Shown in pieces: positions 1-7,934 of a stretch of 64,000 nucleotides of DNA. The number at the start of each line of letters is the position of its first letter. The stretch's first letter is position 1. The notes beneath the pieces are model-generated. The model saw nothing but the letters and a program-made list of their open reading frames with translations, had not been told where the DNA came from and did not search any database. Made by a program: the position numbers and the translations under genes. Origin of the DNA: Bradyrhizobium ontarionense (GTDB taxonomy: Bacteria; Pseudomonadota; Alphaproteobacteria; Rhizobiales; Xanthobacteraceae); NCBI RefSeq assembly GCF_021088345.1, contig NZ_CP088156.1:4960001-5024000 (forward strand). Direction: 5' to 3'.

Positions 1-2
1 GC

Positions 3-101
3 CTCGGCCACATCGTCCGCCACGTCCTGATCCACGAGATCGGCCATCATTTCGGAATGTCCGATGACGACATGACGGCGATCGAGGCCGCCGTCGATTG
101 A
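3..101 (+). CDS. C-terminal end of a zinc metallopeptidase-like protein (partial)
   Basis: The window opens inside this gene, and only the last 32 residues are visible. They contain HEIGHHFG followed by SDDDM, which is the HExxH zinc-binding motif with a third ligand just downstream. This pattern is typical of the small bacterial zincin-like family once called DUF1025 (metallopeptidase family protein), whose members are about 120-140 residues long. The reading frame is open from the window edge to TGA. The physiological substrate of the family is not known to me. The gene lies about 100 bases upstream of leuD on the same strand. Confidence 0.7.
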   Translation, partial: LGHIVRHVLIHEIGHHFGMSDDDMTAIEAAVD

Positions 102-207
102 CCGGGGGCGGCTGAGACGCCTGGGATTTGACTCGGGGATTTGACTTTATCCGTCCCGCCAATCGGGCTAAACAGCAGGCCTGCCCGTATTCTCGAAGGT
201 GCCCCCG

Positions 208-810
208 ATGGACAAGTTCACCACGCTGGAAGGCGTCGCCGCGCCGCTGAAGATCATCAATGTCGACACCGACATGATCATCCCCAAGCAGTACCTGAAG
301 ACCATCAAGCGCACCGGCCTTGGCAAGGGCCTGTTCTCGGAACAGCGCTACAAGGACGACGGCAGCGAGAACCCGGATTTCGTGCTCAACCAGCCGGCCT
401 ATCGCAACACCAAGATCCTGGTCGCCGGCGACAATTTCGGCTGCGGCTCGAGCCGCGAGCACGCGCCCTGGGCGCTGCTCGATTTCGGCATCCGCTGCGT
501 GATCTCGACCTCGTTCGGCGACATCTTCTACAATAACTGCTTCAAGAACGGCATCCTGCCGATCCGCGTGTCGCAGGCCGATCTCGACAAGCTGTTCGAC
601 GACGCCGAGCGCGGCGCCAACGCGACCCTGACGATCGATCTCGCGAGCCAGGAGATCCGCGGCCCCGACGGCGGCACCGTGAAGTTCGAGATCGACCCGT
701 TCCGCAAGCACTGCCTGCTCAACGGCCTCGACGATATCGGCCTGACGCTGGAGAAGAAGGCCTCGATCGACAGCTACGAGGCCAAGCTGGCCGAGCGTGC
801 CTGGGCCTGA
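208..810 (+). CDS. leuD: 3-isopropylmalate dehydratase small subunit
   Basis: This is the small (swivel-domain) subunit of isopropylmalate isomerase, which pairs with LeuC to convert 2-isopropylmalate to 3-isopropylmalate in leucine synthesis. The protein has 200 residues, normal for LeuD. It begins [15 protein letters not shown] and carries the family signatures [14 protein letters not shown] and [12 protein letters not shown] (from about residue 79). I start at the ATG at 208; a GTG three codons upstream is also in frame but would only add MPP. A strong terminator follows, so leuD probably ends its transcript. leuB lies 12 kb away on the other strand, so the leucine genes are dispersed. Confidence 0.96.
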   Translation: MDKFTTLEGVAAPLKIINVDTDMIIPKQYLKTIKRTGLGKGLFSEQRYKDDGSENPDFVLNQPAYRNTKILVAGDNFGCGSSREHAPWALLDFGIRCVISTSFGDIFYNNCFKNGILPIRVSQADLDKLFDDAERGANATLTIDLASQEIRGPDGGTVKFEIDPFRKHCLLNGLDDIGLTLEKKASIDSYEAKLAERAWA

Positions 811-836
811 GCCGGCGCTGAACGGTAGAGTTCGCG

Positions 837-865
837 GGCCCCGGACCTCGTCCGGGGCCTTGTTT
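837..865 (+). terminator. Rho-independent terminator after leuD
   Basis: A perfect 10-bp stem (837-846 with 850-859, GGCCCCGGAC / GTCCGGGGCC) with a CTC loop is followed by TTGTTT. It lies 26 bases after the leuD stop. Confidence 0.8.
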
Positions 866-896
866 CGAGAGTAGCCCGACGAGAACAGGTCAGCCG

Positions 897-1700
897 TTGA
901 CGCGCGTCTTGCCCGAGGTCGTGACGTTCTGGCGCGGGCCGCTCGATCGGCTGCGCCAGACCTGCCTGCGCTCGCAGCTTGCCGCCGGCCACAACGTCAC
1001 CGTCTACAGCTTCGATCCGCTGCCGGGCCTGCCCGACGGGGTCGGGAACGCCGAGGCCGAGGCGGTCCTGCCCTATGCGTTCTCCGAACGGCTGCGCCCG
1101 CCGCAGCCGGACGGCAGCTGGCGCGACTGGACCACCTTGCAGTTCAGCGACTTCTTCCGGATGCGGCTGATGGCGCAGGGCGCCGGGATCTGGCTCGACG
1201 CCGACGTGCTGCTGCTGCGGCCGGTCGAGATCGACCCCGCGCTGCCCTTTTTCGCCTGGGAGCGGCCGCGCCAGCTCGGCAATTCCGTCCTCTATCTGCC
1301 GCCGAACGACCCGATCGTCGCTGAATTCGATGCGCTGATGGCACAGGAGGAACTGACACCGAACTGGCTGTCGCTGCGCCACCGGCTCACCTTCGCAGCT
1401 CGCCGCCTGCGCGGCGGCTCGAAGCGCCTGTCGGACATTCGCGTCGCGATCTTCGGCCCCGCGGCGCTGACGGCGCTGGCGCGCCGCCATGGCTCGCTGC
1501 GCCATGCGCTGCCGAAGCGCAGCTTCTATGCCGTCCACGCCGAGCCGAAGGCCTTCTTCGACCCTTCCGACTTCTCCGCCCTGATCAGCGATCCCGCCAT
1601 CGTCGGCCTGCACGTCTCGCCGAAGGGCCGCGGCGGCGAGACGCCGGCGCCCGGCAGCCTCTATGCGTGGGCGGCCGGCCGCTTCGACGCGCGAAGCTGA
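897..1700 (+). CDS. DXD-motif glycosyltransferase (capsule/OCH1-like)
   Basis: This 267-residue cytoplasmic protein resembles the glycosyltransferases with a sugar-binding DXD region, the family that includes capsular polysaccharide and Och1-type mannosyltransferases. It shows the fold's opening VVTFWRGPLDRLRQTCLRS (a 'who moves the money' type beta strand-turn), then DFFRMRLMAQGAGIWLDADVLLLRP with D101-A-D103 as the metal/nucleotide-sugar motif. The start is uncertain: TTG at 897 gives the complete first strand, and no better ATG precedes it in frame. No polysaccharide genes flank it, so acceptor and donor cannot be named. Confidence 0.72.
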   Translation: MTRVLPEVVTFWRGPLDRLRQTCLRSQLAAGHNVTVYSFDPLPGLPDGVGNAEAEAVLPYAFSERLRPPQPDGSWRDWTTLQFSDFFRMRLMAQGAGIWLDADVLLLRPVEIDPALPFFAWERPRQLGNSVLYLPPNDPIVAEFDALMAQEELTPNWLSLRHRLTFAARRLRGGSKRLSDIRVAIFGPAALTALARRHGSLRHALPKRSFYAVHAEPKAFFDPSDFSALISDPAIVGLHVSPKGRGGETPAPGSLYAWAAGRFDARS

Positions 1701-1776
1701 CGTCCCGGCCTTGCCGCCAGCGCGCGGCCGTACCGCTGCTTGATCTACCGCAACGTCCGGGCGGCAACCCGGTGAT

Positions 1777-1792
1777 TGATTGCATGCAATCA
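1777..1792. promoter_or_regulatory. Perfect 16-bp palindrome upstream of DUF6455 gene
   Basis: TGATTGCATGCAATCA is its own reverse complement and ends 13 bases before the ATG of the next gene. It has the form of a dimeric repressor or activator site. The regulator is unknown. Confidence 0.5.
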
Positions 1793-1805
1793 TCGGAGAC
1801 GTGCC

Positions 1806-2222
1806 ATGACTGCAGATGCCAAGCCCTATCCCAGGGTCCAGTTCCTGATCGATACGTTCGCGCAATGGCTCAGGCATCGGCGTGAGCTCAGCGAGCTCCG
1901 GCAGTTGGACCGCGACGATTTCGAGCGTATCGCGATGGACCTGCAGGTCACGCCGGCCGATCTCGACGAGTTGGTGCGTCACGGCGAGCACGCCGCGGAC
2001 GAGCTGCCGCACATGCTGAAGGCGCTCGGCATCGACGAGGCTGCGTTGTCGCGCACCGAGCCGCTCGTGCTGCGCGACATGGAGCGCGTCTGTGCCATGT
2101 GCAAGGACAAGCCGCGCTGCCACCGCGATCTCGCGGCCGGCACGGCCGGCGAGCACTATGAGGCATACTGCCTGAACGCGCCGACGATCGACCACCTGGG
2201 CATCGCCGCCGTCAAGCACTGA
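1806..2222 (+). CDS. DUF6455 family protein
   Basis: This 138-residue protein has no signal peptide or membrane segment. It has a helical N-terminal part, including LSELRQLDRDDFERIAMDLQVTPADLDELV, and a C-terminal part with four cysteines (CAMCKDKPRCHRDL and later YCLNAPTI). The spacing C-x2-C-x5-C plus a final Cys suggests a metal-binding or redox site. This matches my recollection of the DUF6455 family, which has no assigned function. I start at the ATG at 1806, preceded by GGAG at 1795-1798. A longer reading from TTG 1776 would run through the palindrome and is unlikely. Confidence 0.65.
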   Translation: MTADAKPYPRVQFLIDTFAQWLRHRRELSELRQLDRDDFERIAMDLQVTPADLDELVRHGEHAADELPHMLKALGIDEAALSRTEPLVLRDMERVCAMCKDKPRCHRDLAAGTAGEHYEAYCLNAPTIDHLGIAAVKH

Positions 2223-2262
2223 TCAGCAGCCTCACCCTGCGAACCCCGAGCGGAGCAACGCG

Positions 2263-2634
2263 ATGAGCCTGCCGAATCTGCACCGCAACACCTGGATCCA
2301 TGTCGGCGCCGCGATCCTGCTCGCGCTCGGCGCCATGCTGCTGATCCGGCTGCACAATGCCAGCGGCGTGACGCCCGCGGCCGAGAGCGTGCAGGCCGGC
2401 CGCAAGCTCGCCGAAGTCTGGTGCAGCAGCTGCCATGCCATCGACGCGAGCGGGGCGCGAGTCCAGACCACGACGGCGCCCGATTTCGTCGCGGTCGCCA
2501 ACATGCCGTCGGCGACCGAGCTGTCGCTCAAGGTCTTCCTGCAGAGCAGCCATCCCACGATGCCCAACGTCATCCTGACGGCGGAGCAACGCGGCGACCT
2601 CGTCAACTACATCCTCAGCCTCAAGCGGACCTGA
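2263..2634 (+). CDS. Membrane-anchored monoheme cytochrome c
   Basis: This protein of 123 residues has one N-terminal hydrophobic helix (about residues 12-30), which acts as an uncleaved anchor or signal, followed by a small class I cytochrome c domain. The heme-attachment motif is C54-S-S-C57-H58. The likely axial methionine is in the HPTMPNV region near the end, and the closing helix is LVNYILSLKR. It would carry electrons on the periplasmic face of the inner membrane. A GGAGCAACGCG ribosome-binding region precedes the ATG. It follows the DUF6455 gene by 40 bases and may share its transcript. Its redox partner is not identifiable here. Confidence 0.85.
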   Translation: MSLPNLHRNTWIHVGAAILLALGAMLLIRLHNASGVTPAAESVQAGRKLAEVWCSSCHAIDASGARVQTTTAPDFVAVANMPSATELSLKVFLQSSHPTMPNVILTAEQRGDLVNYILSLKRT

Positions 2635-2651
2635 CCACGCCCGCTACGCTC

Positions 2652-3530
2652 CTACTTTCCCATCCCCGCGATCGCATCCGCAATCGCGATCGTGCGCCGC
2701 GCCATCTCGGCATGCAACCGCTCCACCATGCGGCCGTCGATCTGGATCGCGCCGCGCGAGGCATTCTCCGGCAGATCGAACGCGGCGATGATCTTGCGGG
2801 CATCGGCGACTTCGGCGGCCGGCGGTGTGAAGATCGCGTTGCAGGCATCGATCTGGCCGGGATGAATCAGCGTCTTGCCGTCAAAGCCGAGATCGCGGGC
2901 CTGGACGCATTCCTGCGAGAAGCCGTCGGCATTGGCGAAATCACTATAGGGCCCGTCCAGGATCTCCAGCCCGTGCGCGCGCGTCGCCAGGATGCAGTAG
3001 CTGATCATCGGCAGCATCGTCGCGCGGCCCGGCAGCATACGGATGCGTGTCTCGCGAGAGATGTCGTTCGGTCCGAACACGAAGCCGGCCAGCCGTGATC
3101 CGGCTTCATGGGCCGTCGCCGCCAGCCGGTCGGCGTCGAGCACGGCGCGCGCGGTCTCGATCATCGCCCACACCCTCAGCGCCGGATCGGCGCCGACCTC
3201 GGCCAGGCGGTCGGTCACCGTCCGCAGGTCCTCGACGGTCGACACCTTTGGAACCAGGATGCCGTCGGTCGCCGCCTGCCCGGCCATGGCGACGTCGTCG
3301 CTCCACCATGGCGTGTCCAGGCTGTTGATGCGGATCAGGAGTTCCCGCTTGCCGTAGCCATCGGCGGCGACCGCCTTGGCGATCTGCTCGCGTGCGGCCG
3401 CCTTGGCATCCGGCGCCACCGAATCCTCGAGATCGAGGATCAGCCCGTCGGCCGGCAGGTTCCGCCCCTTCTCCAGCGCGCGCGCATTGGAGCCGGGCAT
3501 GAACAGGAGGCTGCGGCGCGGGCGGATCAT
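2652..3530 (-). CDS. HpcH/HpaI aldolase / citrate-lyase-beta-like CoA ester lyase
   Basis: This 292-residue protein is a CitE-family TIM barrel, opening with RPRRSLLFMPGSNARALEKG and then DGLILDLEDSVAPDAKAAAR, which contains the conserved acidic metal-binding turn. GFDGKTLIHPGQIDACNAIFTP near the C terminus is the family's other hallmark. In alphaproteobacteria such stand-alone proteins are usually malyl-CoA or beta-methylmalyl-CoA lyases or malyl-CoA thioesterases. No citrate lyase alpha or gamma subunit lies nearby, so true citrate lyase is unlikely. The gene converges with the cytochrome c gene, with 17 bases between them, and diverges from the carbonic anhydrase. Confidence 0.85.
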   Translation of the reverse strand: MIRPRRSLLFMPGSNARALEKGRNLPADGLILDLEDSVAPDAKAAAREQIAKAVAADGYGKRELLIRINSLDTPWWSDDVAMAGQAATDGILVPKVSTVEDLRTVTDRLAEVGADPALRVWAMIETARAVLDADRLAATAHEAGSRLAGFVFGPNDISRETRIRMLPGRATMLPMISYCILATRAHGLEILDGPYSDFANADGFSQECVQARDLGFDGKTLIHPGQIDACNAIFTPPAAEVADARKIIAAFDLPENASRGAIQIDGRMVERLHAEMARRTIAIADAIAGMGK

Positions 3531-3631
3531 GTCGACGTTCCCCTTGGTTTATGGAGGCGGCCCGCGATACCATTTCGCAAGGCCGCCCGAAAGGCTTGTT
3601 CCCATCAGCCGCATGTGTTTAGGCAAGTCCC

Positions 3632-4276
3632 ATGATCTCGTTTCCGCAACGTCTGCTCGAGGGCTATCGCGCCTTCAGCGCCAACCGTCTGCCGACCGAA
3701 CAGAGCCGCTACCTCGAGCTCTCCGAGCGCGGCCAGTCGCCAGAAGTCATGGTGATCGGCTGCTGCGATTCCCGCGTCTCGCCCGAGGTGATCTTCGACG
3801 TCGGCCCGGGCGAACTGTTCGTGCTGCGCAACATCGCCAATCTGGTGCCGATCTATCAGCCCGACGCCAACGCCCACGGCGTCTCGGCGGCGCTGGAATA
3901 CGCGGTCACGGTGCTGCGCGTGAAGCACATCGTCATCCTGGGTCACGCCCAGTGCGGCGGCATCCGCGCCTTCGTCGACAAGGCTGCGCCATTGTCGCCC
4001 GGCGACTTCATCGGCCGCTGGATGTCGATGTTCATCAAGCCCGGCGAGGTGGTCGAGCAGCGCGACCACGAAAGCATGCAGGACTTCGTCACCCGGATCG
4101 AGAAGGCCGCGGTGTTCCGCAGCCTCGAAAACCTCATGACCTTCCCGTTCGTGCGCAGCCGCGTCGAGGCCGGTGACCTGCAGCTCCACGGCGCCTATTT
4201 CGGCGTCTCCGAGGGCTCGCTGTTCGTGCTGGACAAAGCCGCCAAGGAATTCAAGAGCGCGCGGATCGGCGAGTAG
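3632..4276 (+). CDS. Beta-class carbonic anhydrase
   Basis: This enzyme interconverts CO2 and bicarbonate in the cytoplasm. The 214-residue protein has the complete beta-CA zinc site: C44-C-D46-S-R48 (zinc Cys plus the Asp-Arg dyad) and H105-A-Q-C108. Other family signatures are LRNIANLVP and HGVSAALEYAVTVL. There is no signal peptide. The first bases of an inverted repeat overlap its stop codon (see 4271-4327). It stands alone, convergent with asd. Confidence 0.93.
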   Translation: MISFPQRLLEGYRAFSANRLPTEQSRYLELSERGQSPEVMVIGCCDSRVSPEVIFDVGPGELFVLRNIANLVPIYQPDANAHGVSAALEYAVTVLRVKHIVILGHAQCGGIRAFVDKAAPLSPGDFIGRWMSMFIKPGEVVEQRDHESMQDFVTRIEKAAVFRSLENLMTFPFVRSRVEAGDLQLHGAYFGVSEGSLFVLDKAAKEFKSARIGE

Positions 4277-4327
4277 CGAATGGGGAGTAGCGAGTAGTTC
4301 GTTTTCACTATTCGCCATTCGCTACTC
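4271..4327. repeat. Palindromic repeat overlapping the carbonic anhydrase stop codon
   Basis: Arms GAGTAGCGAATGG (4271-4283) and CCATTCGCTACTC (4315-4327) are exact 13-bp inverted copies. The TAG stop of the carbonic anhydrase gene lies inside the left arm. Related sequence built from the same GTAGCGAAT / ATTCGCTAC words recurs at 48224-48305, also directly after a stop codon. Confidence 0.75.
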
Positions 4328-4353
4328 ACCACCATTCGATCCGGCGGCGTCGG

Positions 4354-5388
4354 TTACGCCGCCTTCTTCTTGGCCGTGATCAGCTTGCGATTGATCAGCA
4401 CCTCGGCGATCTGGATCGCGTTGAGCGCCGCGCCCTTGCGCAGATTGTCCGACACGCACCAGAACGCCAGCCCGTTCTCGACCGTGCCATCCTCGCGGAT
4501 GCGGCTGATATAGGTCGCGTCCTCGCCGGCCGCCTCGTAGGGCGTCGCATAGCCGCCGGGCTCATGCTTGTCGATCACGAGGCAGCCCGGCGCCCGGCGC
4601 AGGATCTCGCGCGCCTCATCCGCCGTGATCGGGTTCTCGAACTCGACGTTGACCGCTTCCGAATGGCCGACGAACACCGGCACGCGCACGCAGGTCGCGG
4701 TCAGCTTGATCTTCGGATCCAGGATCTTCTTGGTCTCCATCATCATCTTCCACTCTTCCTTGGTAAAGCCGTCTTCCATGAAGACGTCGATCTGCGGAAT
4801 GACGTTGAAGGCGATGCGCTTGGGAAACTTCTTACTGACGAGCTCGTCGTTGGTGTAGACGGCCTTGGTCTGCGAGAACAGTTCGTCCATCGCATCCTTG
4901 CCGGCACCGGACACCGACTGATAGGTCGAGACCACGACGCGCTTGATGATGGCCTTGTCATGCAGCGGCTTTAGCGCCACCACGAGCTGCGCGGTCGAGC
5001 AGTTCGGGTTGGCGATGATGTTCTTCTTCTTGAAGCCCGCCGCGGCGTCCGCATTCACCTCCGGCACGATCAGCGGCACGTCGGGATCCATGCGCCAGGC
5101 CGAGGAGTTGTCGATCACGACGACGCCGGCGGCACCGATCTTCGGCGACCATTCCTTCGAGACCTCTCCGCCCGCGGACATCAGGCAGATGTCGACATCG
5201 GCAAAATCGTAGTGCTCCAGCGCTTTGCATTTCAGCGTGCGATCGCCATACGACACTTCGACGCCCATGCTGCGGCGTGACGCGAGCGCGACGACCTCGT
5301 CCGCGGGAAATTTGCGCTCATCCAGGATGTTGAGCATTTCCCGTCCGACATTGCCGGTCGCGCCGACCACTGCGACTTTGTAACCCAT
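4354..5388 (-). CDS. asd: Aspartate-semialdehyde dehydrogenase
   Basis: This enzyme reduces beta-aspartyl phosphate to aspartate semialdehyde, the branch-point step for lysine/diaminopimelate, threonine and methionine. The protein has 344 residues. It begins MGYKVAVVGATGNVGREML (NADP-binding glycine loop) and contains NPNCSTAQLV with the active-site C130. RVPVFVGHSEAVNVEFE lies in the C-terminal domain. Two ATGs are adjacent. I prefer the second (5388) because GGAGAG then sits 6 bases upstream; starting at 5391 adds one Met. Confidence 0.96.
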   Translation of the reverse strand: MGYKVAVVGATGNVGREMLNILDERKFPADEVVALASRRSMGVEVSYGDRTLKCKALEHYDFADVDICLMSAGGEVSKEWSPKIGAAGVVVIDNSSAWRMDPDVPLIVPEVNADAAAGFKKKNIIANPNCSTAQLVVALKPLHDKAIIKRVVVSTYQSVSGAGKDAMDELFSQTKAVYTNDELVSKKFPKRIAFNVIPQIDVFMEDGFTKEEWKMMMETKKILDPKIKLTATCVRVPVFVGHSEAVNVEFENPITADEAREILRRAPGCLVIDKHEPGGYATPYEAAGEDATYISRIREDGTVENGLAFWCVSDNLRKGAALNAIQIAEVLINRKLITAKKKAA

Positions 5389-5454
5389 CATTCACTCTCC
5401 GAAGAAAAATGGCCGACCGCGCGGACAGGCGGAAACCGGGGCGGCAGCGCTTCT

Positions 5455-6312
5455 ATGCGAGAAACGTCCCTGACACAACGTTACCACGATGTCTCGCCTT
5501 CGATGCATTCCGATTCGGCCAGAACAGCCGCCACGACCCGCACCGCCACCGTTCTGCAGGCCTTCCAGGCCATCACGGACGAGGTGTGCGGCACCTTCGC
5601 ACGCCTGTTTGCCTATGTGGGCGCTCTGGCGCTGATCGCCATGGTCGGCATGGCCGGCTGGAACGCGCTCGATGGCGGCGACGATGCCGGCCCGCCGCTG
5701 CGGCCCGGCTGGACCACGGCCGAGGGCGCGGTACCGGCGTTCTCGCTGCGCCTCGCCGACCAGCCCGACAGAACCGCAACCTATACCGTGCTCACCCACC
5801 CGGCCGGCGGCCGCAAGGACGTACTGCGCTGGGGCGAGCGGTCTCGAGATCGGCCGGCCGCCGAGCTCGAGATCTACCGCATCGGGCCCGAACGCGATGC
5901 CGTCGGCAATCCGCGCGCCGATCTCGTCGTCCGGATGGGGCGGAGCGCCGGGGCCGATCTCGAGACCGCTGGCGTCATCGAGAGCCGGTTTGGGCCGGTC
6001 GGCCTGATGCGGCGGGCAGGAGTTCCGGAAGGTCCCGGTGCCTGCCTCGGCTTTATCAAGACCATTGCCGAGCCGGCGCTGCGGATCTCCGGCTGGTCCT
6101 GCCAGGGCGTCACGATGCCGGCCCGCCGCGCCATGGTCGGTTGCATGCTCAACCGGCTGACCGTGCTGTCCTCGCGGCATGACACCGCCCTGGCGGAGTT
6201 GTTCTCCCAGGCCGAGCCGCGCCGGGCCGATTGTGATGGCCCGGGCGAGGCCAGGACCCTGAGCGACTGGGTGACGGCGCTCGACAATCCCAAGCTGCGC
6301 GGCCGGCTCTGA
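5455..6312 (+). CDS. Uncharacterised membrane-anchored protein
   Basis: I do not recognise the family. The 285-residue reading has one transmembrane helix (about residues 50-66, FAYVGALALIAMVGMAGW) near the N terminus and a long periplasmic part with scattered cysteines (for example in GACLGFIKT, GWSCQGVTM, VGCMLNRLT and ADCDGPG). The Cys content suggests disulfides. The start is uncertain: ATG 5455 and ATG 5503 (MHSDSARTAATTRT) are both possible and neither has a good ribosome-binding site. It diverges from asd. The composition matches its neighbours, so it looks like a resident gene. Confidence 0.6.
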   Translation: MRETSLTQRYHDVSPSMHSDSARTAATTRTATVLQAFQAITDEVCGTFARLFAYVGALALIAMVGMAGWNALDGGDDAGPPLRPGWTTAEGAVPAFSLRLADQPDRTATYTVLTHPAGGRKDVLRWGERSRDRPAAELEIYRIGPERDAVGNPRADLVVRMGRSAGADLETAGVIESRFGPVGLMRRAGVPEGPGACLGFIKTIAEPALRISGWSCQGVTMPARRAMVGCMLNRLTVLSSRHDTALAELFSQAEPRRADCDGPGEARTLSDWVTALDNPKLRGRL

Positions 6313-6552
6313 AACAGTCGGCGAATGTGTCCGCGCGCGTCCGGACGTTTCGGCATTTGGCGCCCCCGCCGGTCGCCGCAACAATTCCGCCAAGTGACGG
6401 ATTTTGATGCAACTTTCCCGCCACAGGCGGGATTTATCTTGAACCGGGCCGCGGGAATGACCTTGTGATGCCACAGGCGACGCAGATATTGTGCGCGCCA
6501 GATCATGCGCATGGCGAGCGCCCGCCCCTTTTGGCGCGAGGAAGAGGACGTG

Positions 6553-6939
6553 ATGATTGAAATTTCTGCCGCAACCCGGGCCTTGACCCTGGCGGTGATC
6601 GCCGCGACCGGTCTTGCCGTCACGTCTTTTGCCGTTACGTCCGCCGATGCCGCCACCACCAAGCGCCGCGGGGCCGAAGTCAATGCCGGCAACAGCCCGA
6701 ACTATTCCTATCAGTCCGGCCCGCGAACCCGCATCTACGTCAGCAAGCGGTCCTTTCTCGACGGTGGCACCGAGGTGCTGCCCGGTGACCGCAAATTCTC
6801 CGACTACGCCTTCCCTCCGACGGCTGGTTATCCGTCGTTCGCGCGCGAGAATCTGAACCGACCGATCGATCGCCAGCCGCTGATGGCGCCGACCGATCTC
6901 GGCGGGTACCCGACCCGGATTCCGATCCCCTACTACTGA
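6553..6939 (+). CDS. Small secreted protein of unknown function
   Basis: This 128-residue protein starts MIEISAATRALTLAVIAATG with a signal peptide probably cut after ADA (near residue 33). The mature part is rich in Pro, Tyr and Arg and has no cysteine. It ends in GGYPTRIPIPYY. I do not recognise a domain. The ATG at 6553 is preceded by GAGGAAGAGG. A longer reading from 6505 is open but would place charged residues before the signal peptide. A strong terminator follows, so it is transcribed alone. Confidence 0.65.
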   Translation: MIEISAATRALTLAVIAATGLAVTSFAVTSADAATTKRRGAEVNAGNSPNYSYQSGPRTRIYVSKRSFLDGGTEVLPGDRKFSDYAFPPTAGYPSFARENLNRPIDRQPLMAPTDLGGYPTRIPIPYY

Positions 6940-6963
6940 GGGCGACGGTATCATCCGATCACC

Positions 6964-6990
6964 AAGGCCGGGCTCCGCCCGGCCTTTTTG
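6964..6990 (+). terminator. Rho-independent terminator
   Basis: An 8-bp GC stem GGCCGGGC (6966-6973) / GCCCGGCC (6977-6984), extended by two A-T pairs, is followed by TTTTTG. It lies 25 bases after the stop of the secreted protein. Confidence 0.85.
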
Positions 6991-7027
6991 TTTGAAGCCA
7001 GCTGCAGCACACACCACTCTCGGCGCG

Positions 7028-7113
7028 CGTCATGGCGAGGAGCGCAGCGACGAAGCAATCCAGACTGCCCCAGCGGGAGGACTCTGGATTGCTTCGCTGC
7101 GCTCGTAATGACG
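7028..7113. repeat. Palindromic repeat, 'gcgaagcaatccag' class, copy 1
   Basis: The left part (CGTCATGGCGAGGAGCG..., GACGAAGCAATCCAG) and the right part (CTGGATTGCTTCGCTGCGCTC..., TAATGACG) form a long imperfect inverted repeat. A second copy of the same class lies at 47390-47466. These elements resemble the abundant intergenic palindromes of Bradyrhizobium genomes (recollection). No coding potential is apparent. Confidence 0.75.
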
Positions 7114-7139
7114 ATGACATGACGCTCCGTTCTCGCGGC

Positions 7140-7735
7140 GCTGTCGCGTCCGAGTGATGCAATCAATTCCGCCCTCTTCGAAAAACGAGGGCGCAGGGAA
7201 GGCCGAGCCTCGGCTGAGGCCCGTGGCCCCCGTGCGAAAAAAATGCACGGGGCAGGAACCACAGGTACAGCCGGACCGACCCGGCCTTCCCCGCGCGATG
7301 GTCTTCACGCTTATGTGCGCTCTCCCCGGTGTCCGGCTTGTTAGCCACCGTCCTCCGCGCGATGCGCAAGCATCCCTCGCGAAGTTAGCGCCAGCATCGG
7401 GGCGCCAGGACCACGCAGCTTCACGTCCGCAAGAGCATCGTTCGTCCGCATGCCGTTGAAGGACATGCTGCGACACCTCGCGGCCACCGCATCCCCGCCT
7501 CGCGTCTCATGACGATCGCGAAACGCCCCTCGTGGCGAAGCGGGATGGCAGAAGAAGAGCACGAATTCTGGAAAAGCGAAAGGTATTTTTAGGCGCGGAA
7601 GATCCGGATTGGCGGATCTGACTGATGCCGCGGGTGAAATGAGTTTTTCGCCGCGACGGATTTCGCGGGAAAGGGACAGCAGGTCACCACGGTGATCATC
7701 AGCAATCGCGCAGACGCACCGATTTGATTTGCCCG
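7140..7735. other. Non-coding intergenic block, probable dispersed long repeat
   Basis: About 600 bases between two palindromic repeats hold no believable gene. Short open frames occur on both strands and overlap each other, and none has a domain, signal peptide or ribosome-binding site. The wording of this block (for example GAGGGCGCAGGGAAGG and GCCAGCATCGGGGCGCCAGG) matches my recollection of a conserved intergenic block found many times in Bradyrhizobium genomes. Within this window it occurs once, so the repeat status is inference. Confidence 0.4.
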
Positions 7736-7760
7736 ACGACCAATCGCGGCGCGCAAAGCT

Positions 7761-7870
7761 CCTCCCCAGCGACTCCGTCATGGCCGGGCTTGTCCCGGCC
7801 ATCCACATCGTTCGGCATCCTGGGAACGACATGGATGCCCGGGACAAGCCCGGGCATGACGATGGGGAGG
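7761..7870. repeat. Large palindromic repeat, 'catggccgggc' class, copy 1
   Basis: Outer arms CCTCCCCA (7761-7768) and TGGGGAGG (7863-7870) enclose an inverted repeat running from CGTCATGGCCGGGCTTGTCC (7776 on) to GGGACAAGCCCGGGCATGAC (to 7860). The spacer is near CATCCTGGGAACGAC. A close copy lies at 12046-12133. The RNA would fold into one long hairpin. Confidence 0.85.
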
Positions 7871-7934
7871 CAGCCGAGAGAACAACTCAGATCGCCGATC
7901 GCGGCTCCCTGATTTTGACCTCGTCACTCGGATC

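Noticed and set aside
774..2219. 481-codon open frame on the minus strand covering the glycosyltransferase and DUF6455 genes
   Set aside because: It lies antisense to two well-supported genes and has the low-complexity Arg/Ala/Gly composition of shadow frames.
5392..7017. 541-codon minus-strand open frame across 5.4-7.0 kb
   Set aside because: No recognisable domain; it is the antisense of two genes on the plus strand and would read through a rho-independent terminator.
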